Origin: Chitinophagaceae bacterium
GTDB taxonomy: Bacteria; Bacteroidota; Bacteroidia; Chitinophagales; Chitinophagaceae
DNA: 64,000 nucleotides
Assembly: GCA_019752295.1 (NCBI GenBank)
Contig: JAIEMK010000032.1
Span: 1 to 64,000 of the forward strand
Reading direction: 5' to 3'
Shown here piece by piece: positions 45,063-54,726 of the stretch. The notes beneath the pieces are model-generated. The model ran no database searches. It had not been told where the DNA came from and saw only the letters and a list, made by a program, of their open reading frames with translations. Within the stretch, counting starts at the first letter, position 1, and each line of letters starts with the position of its first letter. Both the position numbers and the translations under genes were made by a program.

Positions 45063-46490
45063 TTATTGCGGTAAATTTTTAATTGCTTCCTGAATTAGGG
45101 TTACAAATTCGTTTGGCGGATTAATTCCCAGATAAACTGCGAGCCCTAACAAAATAAATTGGGAGATAGATTCAGCCGGGTTTATTTTTTCAATACTATC
45201 CTCATCAAAATCAACAGCGGGAGAAAATAATAATTTGAAAATGTTTTTGCCAAATGCCCATATAATAACAGTTAAAAGTATTATTACAATGATTAAGACA
45301 GCCAGGTAATTCGATTCAAACAAAGATCTAAAAATTAAAAACTCGCTGATAAACAATCCAGATGGAGGCATTGCAGTTGCCGAAAAGAAACCCAATAGCA
45401 TTACAATAGATCCGGTAAGATTGTATTTGAAATAATTACCCGAATCGTAAATACTTTTGCTTTTGTAGATGCGGTAAATTTGTCCCATCTGAAAGAAAAA
45501 GCTCGCCTTAATAAATGCGTGTAAAACGATATGAAGCACTGCAGCATAATATCCAATACCTCCCGCTACCAAGCCTAGTATTACAATACCTGCATGTTCG
45601 ATGCTTGAGTAGGCAAACATCCTTTTAATGTTTTTTACCTTGGTCATATAAACAGCCGACACGAATATAGATAGCAAGGCTGCAATTAGCATTACATGAT
45701 TAGCCCAGGCATGCAAAGGTGAATTAGCTATCACAGTATAAAATCTAAATACGCCTACAAATCCAACATTCATCAGAACACTTGATAGTAAAGCACCGGC
45801 AGGAGATGGCGCTTTATCTTTTGCATCAATACCAGCAGTGTACATTGGCACCAGACCCAACTTGGCAGTGAAGCCGGTGAATATAAAAACAAATGCCAGT
45901 CGAAGCCAGAACAGGTTCAATTCAGGAGCTTTCTTTATTAAAACAGCAAAAGATAAATCATCAGTTCCGGCTTGGTGTAGCGCAAAACTCAAAAACAAAA
46001 TACCTATAAATACTAAAGTAATACTGATTGCACAAACAAACACATACTTCCATGTACCTTCCAATGAATGATTGTTTCTTCTGTGATAGATAAGAACAGA
46101 AGCACTTAAAGTGGTGAGCTCAACAAAAATCCAGGTTACCGCAATATGATTTGCCAAGTATGCGGCACTAATAGCAGTAAGTAACATCACCATTGCTGCA
46201 AAATAAAAAGCCCTATGCCTAGGATTGTCGCGCTTGTCTGACAAATAAACATAACTATGATACATTGCGGGAATGCTGATAATATTTAGTGTAATCAACA
46301 TTAATAATGCCAATGCATCGGAACTGAAATAGTTTAATTGAACGAAATTGATATGGTTGCATTCGTAAATCGTAAGCGCAGTTTGCAGTATCAGGAATGC
46401 CACCACAAGCAGGTAATTGATTTTCTTATCTCTATTAAAGAAAAGCGAACAACCAATAATTAAAGCGCCGGATAAATATAGTCCTATCAT
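45063..46490 (-). CDS. HyfF/NuoN-like proton-translocating membrane subunit
   Basis: A 475-residue protein of about 13 to 14 helices of the Mrp antiporter-like family (NuoL/M/N, HyfF). ITLVFIGILF, YSSIEHAGIVILGLVAGG and HAFIKASFFFQMGQIYR contain the channel lysines and histidines of the family; FVELTTLSASVLIYH has the Glu near helix 5. It is probably a proton or sodium pump unit. It lies 17 bp after the hyfE-like gene and 3 bp before a possible GTG start of the large-subunit gene. Confidence 0.9.
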   Translation of the reverse strand: MIGLYLSGALIIGCSLFFNRDKKINYLLVVAFLILQTALTIYECNHINFVQLNYFSSDALALLMLITLNIISIPAMYHSYVYLSDKRDNPRHRAFYFAAMVMLLTAISAAYLANHIAVTWIFVELTTLSASVLIYHRRNNHSLEGTWKYVFVCAISITLVFIGILFLSFALHQAGTDDLSFAVLIKKAPELNLFWLRLAFVFIFTGFTAKLGLVPMYTAGIDAKDKAPSPAGALLSSVLMNVGFVGVFRFYTVIANSPLHAWANHVMLIAALLSIFVSAVYMTKVKNIKRMFAYSSIEHAGIVILGLVAGGIGYYAAVLHIVLHAFIKASFFFQMGQIYRIYKSKSIYDSGNYFKYNLTGSIVMLLGFFSATAMPPSGLFISEFLIFRSLFESNYLAVLIIVIILLTVIIWAFGKNIFKLLFSPAVDFDEDSIEKINPAESISQFILLGLAVYLGINPPNEFVTLIQEAIKNLPQ

Positions 46491-46507
46491 GCTCTGTATA
46501 TTAACAA

Positions 46508-47137
46508 TTAATCTTTTAGGTTTTTTAACTGATCTACATCCACATCCTTCAAGATATCTCCGATTTTATTTACAAAAAGTCCGAGTAAAAATATACTTGC
46601 AAAAATGTCGAGTAGTATTCCAAGGTTTACCAGCATGGGCATTTCGTTTCCAACAGCAAGCGACAAAATAAAAACTCCATTTTCAATAACCAGGTATCCC
46701 ATTACATGGGTAATTATTTTTTTTCGGGTTACAATAATATACAAGCCCGTAAACAGGGTTGAAAGTGCCACCACAAAATAAATTTTACTGATTTTTGAAT
46801 CCACTATTGCGCTTGACAAAACAAACATTCCAATAATAATACTAGTAATAATAATCAGTGAAATAAAATTCGGCAAGAAGGGTTCTGCGTCTCTGGTGAT
46901 GTTATTTTTTTTCATCACATAGTTCAAAAAAGAAGGAATCAAAATCGCTTTAAATGCAATCGTTTCGAGCAGAACAAATGCCAGGTTTACAGCATTTATC
47001 TGGTTGAGCTCTATCAATGCAATCCCAAACAGTATCACCCCCTGAGAGCCCAGAATCTTAATGTATGTCAGCAGTTGATGCGCAATACTCAGATAGAGAA
47101 GCGAGATCATAAATACTATCAATAATACATTTGTCAT
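46508..47137 (-). CDS. HyfE-like membrane subunit (NuoK-like)
   Basis: A 209-residue polytopic protein with about six helices, containing a NuoK/MrpC-like core (LLETIAFKAILIPSFLNYV, VMGYLVIENGVFILSLAVG with a buried Glu). HyfE proteins of hydrogenase-4 have the same length and layout. The C-terminal segment ends in a charged tail (DILKDVDVDQLKNLKD). It lies between hyfC-like and hyfF-like genes, as in E. coli hyf. Confidence 0.88.
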   Translation of the reverse strand: MTNVLLIVFMISLLYLSIAHQLLTYIKILGSQGVILFGIALIELNQINAVNLAFVLLETIAFKAILIPSFLNYVMKKNNITRDAEPFLPNFISLIIITSIIIGMFVLSSAIVDSKISKIYFVVALSTLFTGLYIIVTRKKIITHVMGYLVIENGVFILSLAVGNEMPMLVNLGILLDIFASIFLLGLFVNKIGDILKDVDVDQLKNLKD

Positions 47138-47159
47138 GATATTAGAATTTTCATTGCCG

Positions 47160-48065
47160 TTAATTAAATTGACCCAAAACCAATAATACTCCTAAGAAAA
47201 TCAACAAAGAAACCGATGATAATATCAGAATATATTGGGCGTTATGGTTCATCCTGAATCTGGCAGTAAAAGATTCAAGTAATCCAATAGCTATTGCAAA
47301 GCTTAATTGAACCCCGAAAAAAATGGGGATTGTAAGGTATAAAGGGAAACTACCCATATACAAATTCGCAATCAGTGCTCCATACATGGCGAATTTTAAA
47401 TTAGTAGCCGACAGTATCAATGCCAAATCAAAACCGCTGTTATCCAAAATCATTACTTCATGAACCATTGTTAATTCAAGGTGTGTATTTGGATCATCAA
47501 AAGGCATCCGGCTATTTTCAACAAGCGCAATCATAAATAAAACTACGGTGGCTAATACACCTAGGATATAAGAAATGTAAGAGCCGAAATGCAATGACAA
47601 AAATATTTCCTGAAAAGAGCTATGCCCGGTAAGTAGCGCGAAAGATCCTAATAAAATAAAAAAAGCAGGTTCGGCAAACATCGAAAACAGTGCTTCCCTA
47701 CTCGCACCCATACCTTCAAAACTACTTCCCGTATCTAGGGCTGAAATGATATTAAAAAATTTGCCAACACCAAGTATATAAGCGAAAAAAACAAAATCGC
47801 CTTCAAATGAAATAAAGCCTTTGTATGTACCCAAAGGGATAACCATGATCGCCATGATTACAGAAGCAAAATAAATACTGGGTGCAATTTGAAAGATAAA
47901 ACTGGTTGTAGTACTAAAGACAGAACCCTTTTTAAACAATCGAATAATGTCTTTTATGGGCTGAAGTATACTGGGGCCTTTTCGTCCTGCAGCTTTGCTC
48001 TTTGCCCGAATCAGGATTCCTGTAAAAAATATGCTTGTCAGAATGATCAATATAAAACTTATCAT
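47160..48065 (-). CDS. HyfC/NuoH-like membrane subunit
   Basis: An eight-helix subunit linking the peripheral arm to the antiporter-like arm. RAKSKAAGRKGPSILQPIKDIIRLFKKG is the conserved cytoplasmic loop after helix 1 and VENSRMPFDDPNTHLELTMVHEVMIL is the NuoH/HyfC signature with its acidic residues. Length 301 is normal. Retention of these residues suggests that coupling to an ion channel is kept although the peripheral arm has lost its metal sites. It lies 2 bp after the second hyfB-like gene. Confidence 0.92.
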   Translation of the reverse strand: MISFILIILTSIFFTGILIRAKSKAAGRKGPSILQPIKDIIRLFKKGSVFSTTTSFIFQIAPSIYFASVIMAIMVIPLGTYKGFISFEGDFVFFAYILGVGKFFNIISALDTGSSFEGMGASREALFSMFAEPAFFILLGSFALLTGHSSFQEIFLSLHFGSYISYILGVLATVVLFMIALVENSRMPFDDPNTHLELTMVHEVMILDNSGFDLALILSATNLKFAMYGALIANLYMGSFPLYLTIPIFFGVQLSFAIAIGLLESFTARFRMNHNAQYILILSSVSLLIFLGVLLVLGQFN

Positions 48066-48067
48066 AC

Positions 48068-50098
48068 TTATAGCGATTTAAAAAAATTGATTAATAAAAA
48101 AATATAATTCAGTACCATGGGCACCACCAAAATCAGGGTTATAAACGATACCCCATATAAAATATAAAATTGCAACTGCCCATTTTGTAAAAAAGCAAAC
48201 ATGTTTAGCAGGGTCTTCAGGCGATTAATCGGATAATCGATAAACCATTTCTCAGCTAAATCGTAAGGATGTGTTTCTTGTCCGCATTTTGTAGTTGGAA
48301 ATATTTCAGTGATGGGCTTTTTATTTTTATGAATCGAAAGTATTGGTTCAACTAGTTTACGATAGGCACGTACAAAGGAGCTTGCTGTATATTGCATTTT
48401 CTCTGTTGAACTGAAATACCCGCAACCCCAGGTTGTATTGTAATTTACAGACCTATTGAGCGTCATTTTCCACCTCATCAGGTATAGTAACCCAACAAGA
48501 AATATAAATGCCATTGCCCAAATGCCGATCATGGATAGTGATACATTAATGAATTGAAACTCCGGTCTTACTAATAAAAATTTATTGGAAGTAAATAAAC
48601 TAACCGGCAGTGAAAGCGATTTGACAAAAACCATTGGGAACAAACCAATTGCCATGATCAAAACAACAATGGCATACATTGGAATTAATTTTCCAATCGA
48701 TGCCTCCTTTGGTGTTTGATAAAAAACTTGCCTGCTTGTACCTAAAAATACTGTCCCAAAGGCTTTTGTAAAACATAAAATGGCAAGCCCTCCTATTAAC
48801 GACAATGCAAAAATACCTACCACTACCGATGATAGCAGTGCTTTACCGGTGTCGTGTAGTCCGGCGATTAATCCATTGTATATCAGAAACTCAGAAACAA
48901 AACCATTAAAAGGAGGAAGTCCGCAAATTGCCAATGCTGCAATCAGGAATAAGAAAGAAGTGTGTTTCAGTATTTTGGTAATGCCCCCCAATTTCTCAAT
49001 ATCCAGAGTGTGTGTGGCCTGATAAATATTACCAGTACAGTAAAATAAAAGTGATTTAAAAAGTGAATGGTTTAGTGTATGCAAAAGTGCTCCAGTAAAT
49101 CCAAACAACACTAAGAGGTTATTCTCCTTCCCTATTCCAATGCAACCAATGCCAATACCGATGCCGATGATTCCGATATTTTCAATACTGTGATAAGCTA
49201 GTAGCCTTTTAAGATTGTGTTGAATAATCGCAATCATTACCCCATATACACCCGACAATATGGAGATACCTAATATAAAATACCCTATTGCAAGATAATC
49301 CACTTTAATAAGTAAAAGCATTCGTAACATGCCATAAATACCAATCTTGATAATAACGCCCGACATAACTCCCGATACATGCGAAGGGGCTGCAGGATGC
49401 GCATATGGAAGCCAGGTATGAAAAGGAACAAAGCCCGATTTTATTGCAAACCCAATAAAAAAACAAAGAAATAATGTATTAGCCGCTGCAATAGGTTGTG
49501 AGCTTGTGAATAAACTAATTGCTGTAAAATCATAAGAGTTCATTCGCATGGAGACCCAGATAAAACCAACTGTCAAAAACAGGATACAGACGTGCGACTG
49601 TATCAGAAAATTAATTCCGGCATTGATCGTCTCTCTTTTAGTATATTCAAATATTACCAGTATGAAAGAAGATAAGGCCATTGTTTCCCAGGCGATCAGA
49701 AAAACAATCATATTTTGAAGAGCGCAGATACTCACTAAACTGGCATGCATCAATATATAACTGATACAATGCATACCTATATTCGCATTTTGGGTTTTGT
49801 ATGCCTTCATGTACTGCAAACCATAAAATGCACCCGTAACGCAAGTAAAATTAATAACCAGAATAAACCAGGCAGAAAGGGCATCAATCTTTACAGAAAT
49901 TGGACCTGTAACGAGAGAGCCTTTGAATAGAATAGATGTGTTATTACCCGACATTGATTCAACAGCTAAGATGCCACTGAGTACAGCGATTAACATAACT
50001 GTACTTACAGTAATCAGGCCCTTCCAATTTACACTTACAAATGGTATGAGTAAGATGGAGGTGAGAATAATTAATATAAAAGCATCAATAATAATCAT
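48068..50098 (-). CDS. HyfB/NuoL-like antiporter subunit, second copy
   Basis: A 676-residue protein of about 16 helices. FLIAWETMALSSFILVIFE (with the conserved Glu), FVPFHTWLPYAHPAAPSHVSGVMSGVIIK, HSIENIGIIGIG and LLHTLNHSLFKSLLFYCTGNIYQ are the ion-channel motifs. The C-terminal TWGCGY and KMQYTASSF are typical of hydrogenase-4 component B. It is a close paralogue of the preceding gene, which it overlaps by 1 bp, so the complex would carry three antiporter-like units including HyfF. Confidence 0.92.
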   Translation of the reverse strand: MIIIDAFILIILTSILLIPFVSVNWKGLITVSTVMLIAVLSGILAVESMSGNNTSILFKGSLVTGPISVKIDALSAWFILVINFTCVTGAFYGLQYMKAYKTQNANIGMHCISYILMHASLVSICALQNMIVFLIAWETMALSSFILVIFEYTKRETINAGINFLIQSHVCILFLTVGFIWVSMRMNSYDFTAISLFTSSQPIAAANTLFLCFFIGFAIKSGFVPFHTWLPYAHPAAPSHVSGVMSGVIIKIGIYGMLRMLLLIKVDYLAIGYFILGISILSGVYGVMIAIIQHNLKRLLAYHSIENIGIIGIGIGIGCIGIGKENNLLVLFGFTGALLHTLNHSLFKSLLFYCTGNIYQATHTLDIEKLGGITKILKHTSFLFLIAALAICGLPPFNGFVSEFLIYNGLIAGLHDTGKALLSSVVVGIFALSLIGGLAILCFTKAFGTVFLGTSRQVFYQTPKEASIGKLIPMYAIVVLIMAIGLFPMVFVKSLSLPVSLFTSNKFLLVRPEFQFINVSLSMIGIWAMAFIFLVGLLYLMRWKMTLNRSVNYNTTWGCGYFSSTEKMQYTASSFVRAYRKLVEPILSIHKNKKPITEIFPTTKCGQETHPYDLAEKWFIDYPINRLKTLLNMFAFLQNGQLQFYILYGVSFITLILVVPMVLNYIFLLINFFKSL

Positions 50099-52101
50099 TA
50101 GATCATTTTAAAAATGGTACCCAGAAAAACTAGTACAATAAAAAAAACACCATACAGAATATAAAGTTGAATATTACCATTTTGAATAAACTTAAAATAG
50201 TTTAGTGAAAACAATAACCTGTCAACAATCGGGTTTAGTATTTCCAATTCAATCAGGTCTTTGTAGTGCGAAGAGTGCTTTCTGCTTTTCGGAAAAATTT
50301 CGGTTACTGGAATTTCCTTGTATTTTTTCTTTTCGAGCACAACAAAACTTAATAGTTTACCAAGCGATTTAGAGAAAGATTTTCCGGTGTATTGCATTTT
50401 TGGTGTGGGCCGAACATAACCGCAACCCCATGTTGCGTTTACAGGATGCAGCGCATTCAAAGAAAGCCGTTTTCTGATAAACAGCAGTATCGCAATCAAT
50501 CCCACAAATCCGAACCCCAGCCAACCTGTTGTTGTTAAGCTATTCAGTAAAGATTCAGGTATTAATAGACTTTCGGATGCTTTTAAGGGAATAAAGCTTG
50601 CAGCAATTCTGCTGACCGCCGAAAAATAAAATTTAGGGAATAAGCCAATTGAAAGCATCACCAACAAAATAAAATATTGAGGAAATCTCATAATGAACGA
50701 AACCTCTCTGGGTCGATGATGTAAACGTGTACGCGGAGTTCCCAAAAAAATGGTGCCAAAAACTTTTGTAAATGTGAGCATTGAAATGCCTCCCACTATT
50801 GCCAGGCCGGCAATTGAAAATGTTAAGAGAGATATGTAAGCGGCACTCATCGTTTTGATACCTATCAACAGTCCAACATAAATAAGGAATTCGGATACGA
50901 ATCCATTAAATGGAGGCAGGCCGCCAATAGCCATTCCGCCAACAAGAAAAAATATAGCAGTTTGCGGCATGGTTCTTATCAATCCTCCCAACTTTTCCAT
51001 ATCCCGCGTATGGGTTTGTTGATATACATTACCCACTGTAAAAAATAATAGTGCTTTATAAAGGCCATGGTTTAATGTGTGTAACAGAACCGCTGCGAAA
51101 CCTAAAAAAGCCATGAGTTGATTTCCAATTCCCTTCCCTATTAAACCAACAGCAAGCCCTATTCCAATAATGCCGATATTTTCAATGGTACAATAAGCAA
51201 GCATCCTTTTAAAATCGCGATGCACGGCTGCATTTAAAATACCATAGACCGCGGTAATCAGCGACAATATCAAAATAATAATCCCAATTCTTAAATAATC
51301 ACTATTCAAATAGACAGTCATTCGCAGAATGCCATAGATTCCCATTTTTACAACAACGCCCGACATAATACCTGAAATATGTGAGGGTGCTGCAGGATGC
51401 GCGTAGGGTAACCAGGTGTGAAGGGGTACAAATCCGGTCTTAAGACCAAACCCAATAAAGAAAATACTGAAGAGTCCTATTGGCGGATGGTGGCTAAAAA
51501 AGTTTTTTATTGCATCAAACTGTAATGAACCTTCTGAAGAGTAAACCCAGATAAATCCCACAGTTAATAAAATAACTCCAACATGCGCCTGTATTAAATA
51601 ATTGATACCAGCATATAGCGTTTCGGGTTTTTCATGTTCGAGCATCACCAGCAACAAGGCCGACAATGACATGAGCTCCCAGGAAATTAAAAAAAATAAA
51701 GCCTGATGCGCCATACAAACCCAAAGCATTGAAATTTGAAGTACCACAAATAAAATCCAATGAATAGTTGTATTGGCATTTTGTTTTAAATACGAAACCA
51801 AATATCCTTTTCCATAAAAAGCGCCAGAGACGCAAATTACATTTATAAGGAGCATAAACCAAGCAGAAAGAGAATCGATTTGAAAGGAAATGGTGCCCAG
51901 AGATCGGCTTACTACAAAGCTGTATTCTAAAATACGATGAAAATATAATACCTGAATAATTGGCATCAACGATAAAGCAGATGTTACAATTACCAAGCAA
52001 ATAACAGCGGTAGATTTAAGTTTAATTGGCAGGAGTGGTATTACAACCAGACTTAGTATGATGATGCCCAAAGAACCAAATATAAAATAAGATATGTCCA
52101 T
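50098..52101 (-). CDS. HyfB/NuoL-like antiporter subunit, first copy
   Basis: The first gene of the complex I-like operon, 667 residues, with the same architecture as its paralogue: FLISWELMSLSALLLVMLE, FVPLHTWLPYAHPAAPSHISGIMSGVVVK, CTIENIGIIGIGLA, HTLNHGLYKALLFFTVGNVYQ, and a C-terminal TWGCGY with KMQYTGKSF. It is probably a proton or sodium channel unit of the membrane arm. A 252-bp gene-free stretch upstream should carry the operon promoter, but I see no full -33/-7 pair there. Confidence 0.92.
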   Translation of the reverse strand: MDISYFIFGSLGIIILSLVVIPLLPIKLKSTAVICLVIVTSALSLMPIIQVLYFHRILEYSFVVSRSLGTISFQIDSLSAWFMLLINVICVSGAFYGKGYLVSYLKQNANTTIHWILFVVLQISMLWVCMAHQALFFLISWELMSLSALLLVMLEHEKPETLYAGINYLIQAHVGVILLTVGFIWVYSSEGSLQFDAIKNFFSHHPPIGLFSIFFIGFGLKTGFVPLHTWLPYAHPAAPSHISGIMSGVVVKMGIYGILRMTVYLNSDYLRIGIIILILSLITAVYGILNAAVHRDFKRMLAYCTIENIGIIGIGLAVGLIGKGIGNQLMAFLGFAAVLLHTLNHGLYKALLFFTVGNVYQQTHTRDMEKLGGLIRTMPQTAIFFLVGGMAIGGLPPFNGFVSEFLIYVGLLIGIKTMSAAYISLLTFSIAGLAIVGGISMLTFTKVFGTIFLGTPRTRLHHRPREVSFIMRFPQYFILLVMLSIGLFPKFYFSAVSRIAASFIPLKASESLLIPESLLNSLTTTGWLGFGFVGLIAILLFIRKRLSLNALHPVNATWGCGYVRPTPKMQYTGKSFSKSLGKLLSFVVLEKKKYKEIPVTEIFPKSRKHSSHYKDLIELEILNPIVDRLLFSLNYFKFIQNGNIQLYILYGVFFIVLVFLGTIFKMI

Positions 52102-52353
52102 TTAAAGTGGCCGACGCCTTTTTAGAATTTGCTGCAACTAGTTTCAAATTCATAATCGCGTGTACTATAACATTTAAAACTACTTTTCTAAATTTACAAT
52201 TTTAATCAACTAAGTTTTCAATTAATTTTAATGTGAATAGCTTGAAATCTGCTTCACAACAAATTATACACATTTTTTCACCTGTGTAAAGAAGCAACAA
52301 TTTTAAATGAACCAGAATATAATCCTCATTAAGTCTGATTCTTTTATCAGGTT

Positions 52354-53157
52354 TTATTTTGGCAGTTGTTTCAGTACAGTTGATTTTGTTTCCGATACTG
52401 GTGGTTTAGTTTTAGGAGTTCTAATCGGCTTAATTTTCTTGCCTATTTTTCGATAGTAACGCTTTGCGTTCACACGGAAAATGTCGTATAGCAATGTATA
52501 TACCAAAATTGCTGCGGGTACAAAGAAAGAATGATAATGAAATAGTCTAAACACATAGGCTCCAAAAAGCGCCCCTAAAATAAAAGAGACTATGATAAAT
52601 AATTTGAGACCGATACGAGATTTCAGGTCTGCTTTTTTTTCTGGCGCAATAAATTTCAGTTGAGCAAGTTCGATACCCAGATCTGTAAAAGTTCCGGTTA
52701 AATGCGTAGTCCGAACAACAGATTTAGATACCATTGTTACCAATGCATTTTGCATACCCATTGCAAATAGCAAACTGCCGGCAAATAATTGGCGGGCAGC
52801 TAATTCGTTTTTATAATGGTTCCCAATGATTCCAATGATGATAAGAATTAAAAACTCCAGTGAAATAGGAATTAAATTCGAATATTGTTGATTTTTCCCA
52901 ACTATATCAATTATAAAACTTGCTATAAATGCGCCTCCTAAAAAGAGAAGCATCCATAATGCAATAACCCATGATGTAGTGCCATCTTTGATAGAAATAC
53001 TTTCAGCAAAAAGAGCTGCATGCCCCGTAACGTTTGTTGTTAAAACTGAGAAACCCAGAAAACCTTCGCCATTCACTAATCCGGCAGTCAGGCTTAGCAA
53101 AATTGCCAACCTTAGATTATGAATATGTGTGCGACGGGATCCGTGATGTTTTAGCAT
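52354..53157 (-). CDS. YoaK family (DUF1275) membrane protein
   Basis: A 267-residue integral membrane protein with six to seven helices. SLTAGLVNGEGFLGFSVLTTNVTGHAALFAES and LFAMGMQNALVTMVSKSVVRTTHLTGTFTDLGIELA are the DUF1275/YoaK signatures. The C-terminal 45 residues are basic and cytoplasmic. The function of the family is not established. It has its own upstream region and lies apart from the complex I-like operon by 252 bp. Confidence 0.88.
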   Translation of the reverse strand: MLKHHGSRRTHIHNLRLAILLSLTAGLVNGEGFLGFSVLTTNVTGHAALFAESISIKDGTTSWVIALWMLLFLGGAFIASFIIDIVGKNQQYSNLIPISLEFLILIIIGIIGNHYKNELAARQLFAGSLLFAMGMQNALVTMVSKSVVRTTHLTGTFTDLGIELAQLKFIAPEKKADLKSRIGLKLFIIVSFILGALFGAYVFRLFHYHSFFVPAAILVYTLLYDIFRVNAKRYYRKIGKKIKPIRTPKTKPPVSETKSTVLKQLPK

Positions 53158-53218
53158 AGTATAGGAAATTTTTTATTCTATTAATGCTGATGTTCTAAAA
53201 CGCTTATTTAATATTTTT

Positions 53219-53263
53219 AAAAAAGCCTTTATGAAAACAATCCATATTGTTCGCATAAAGGCT
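53219..53263 (-). terminator. Rho-independent terminator after fabV
   Basis: On the minus strand AGCCTTTATG (53263-53254) pairs with CATAAAGGCT (53233-53224); inner bases extend the stem (GAACAAT with ATTGTTTT), and a run of six T follows. It lies about 20 bp after the fabV stop codon. Confidence 0.85.
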
Positions 53264-53283
53264 CTTTTGGCATGAACTTAATT

Positions 53284-54474
53284 TTATACTAACCCGGTGA
53301 TAGGCAGATTTTCATCCACATCAACGCTATAATCGATACCGTCGAGACCAAATCCGAAAAGACTCAAAAACTCGTATTTGTACCCCTTCAGATCTCCAAT
53401 AGAAGGAAGTGATTCTGTAGTTGCCTGGGGCCATAATTCCGAAACCTGCTTTTGAACAGTTTCCTTCATTTCCCAATCATCAATTCGGATCCTACCCTTT
53501 TCATCTACGGAAATTTCGTGGTTTGAGTATAAGCGATCTTTAAATAAACGTTGAATCTGTTCGATGCATCCTTCATGATTTCCCTCTTTTTTCATCACTT
53601 TATACAGCAGTGAAATATATAAAGGTATTACTGGTATTGCAGAACTGGCCTGTGTTACAAGCGCTTTATTAACCGAAACAAAAGCATTGCCATGAATCGA
53701 TTTTAATTTGTCGGCAATCTTAAAAGAAGTTGCTTCAAGATGGTCTTTAGCTCGTCCGATTGTTCCTTTTCTATAAACTGCTTCTGTTAAAGATGGCCCG
53801 ATATAAGAGTAGGCCAGCGTAAGTGCATTAGGTGCCAACACGTCAGCAGCCAACATCGCATCAATCCACATTTCCCAATCCTCACCGCCCATTACAGCTA
53901 CGGTGTTCACAATATCTTCTTCGTTACATGGTTCAATGGTGATACTGGAAACTATCCCGGTATGGAAATCTACGGTTTTATTAGTGTAAGCATTTCCAAC
54001 TGGTTTTAATACAGAACGGTGTAGCACACCTGTAACAGGATGTTGTCGAACGGGGGAAGCAAGGCTATAAATCACCAGATCAATTTGCCCCAAATCGGCT
54101 TTAATTAAATCGATTGTCTTCTGCTTTACCTCGTTCGAAAAAGCATCTCCATTAATACTTTTTGCATACAAGCCTGCTGCTTCAGCGTGCTTTTGAAACG
54201 CGGCGCTATTATACCAGCCCGGAGTTGCGGTTTTGCCTTCTGCAGGGGGTTTTTCAAAAAAAACACCAATTGTTGCTGCTTCTGATCCAAATGCCGCTGT
54301 AATTCTGGATGCAAGGCCAAAACCTGTTGAAGCGCCAATAACCAATACTTTTTTGGGTCCCGCAATTGGCCCTTTTGATTTTACATATTCAATTTGATCT
54401 ACCACATTCTTTTCACAACCATCAGGATGTGCTGTTAAACAGATAAATCCACGCATTCTGGGCTCTATTACCAT
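53284..54474 (-). CDS. fabV: Trans-2-enoyl-ACP/CoA reductase FabV
   Basis: An NAD(P)H-dependent enoyl reductase of the extended SDR type that finishes fatty-acid elongation and is insensitive to triclosan in other bacteria. The nucleotide loop is GASTGFG (48-54), the catalytic pair fits Y-x8-K (Tyr234, Lys243 in VYRKGTIGRAK), and the N-terminus MVIEPRMRGFICLTAHPDGC is invariant in the family. The length, 396 residues, is complete. It is monocistronic, with a terminator downstream and a TAnnTTTG box 92 bp upstream. Confidence 0.95.
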   Translation of the reverse strand: MVIEPRMRGFICLTAHPDGCEKNVVDQIEYVKSKGPIAGPKKVLVIGASTGFGLASRITAAFGSEAATIGVFFEKPPAEGKTATPGWYNSAAFQKHAEAAGLYAKSINGDAFSNEVKQKTIDLIKADLGQIDLVIYSLASPVRQHPVTGVLHRSVLKPVGNAYTNKTVDFHTGIVSSITIEPCNEEDIVNTVAVMGGEDWEMWIDAMLAADVLAPNALTLAYSYIGPSLTEAVYRKGTIGRAKDHLEATSFKIADKLKSIHGNAFVSVNKALVTQASSAIPVIPLYISLLYKVMKKEGNHEGCIEQIQRLFKDRLYSNHEISVDEKGRIRIDDWEMKETVQKQVSELWPQATTESLPSIGDLKGYKYEFLSLFGFGLDGIDYSVDVDENLPITGLV

Positions 54475-54565
54475 AAAATTAAAATTCGTTCAGTGCTAAA
54501 TAAAAATGTGCTAAAGTATTCTTCCTAAACAGATTACCACATCAACTAATTATAAATTTTCGAAA

Positions 54566-54573
54566 CAAAAGTA
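54566..54573 (-). promoter_or_regulatory. Candidate -7 box of the fabV promoter
   Basis: TACTTTTG on the minus strand matches TAnnTTTG at all fixed positions and lies 92 bp upstream of the fabV ATG. No clear -33 TTG box lies at the right distance, so this is tentative. Confidence 0.3.
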
Positions 54574-54726
54574 TAAGAATTATTCATTCCTTCCTGATAA
54601 TTGCCAATACAAAGTGGCAAAGCAACAAGAAAACTGATTAAAACAAGTTGAATGCAAATGTTCATTTAAAAAAATAATCATGATCTTAATTCACCATATA
54701 ATAGCTTCTGAATAATTGATTATCGT

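Noticed and set aside
42763..52101. Calling the module a true hydrogenase-4 or formate hydrogenlyase
   Set aside because: The large subunit has none of the four cysteines needed for the NiFe site and no formate dehydrogenase gene is present.
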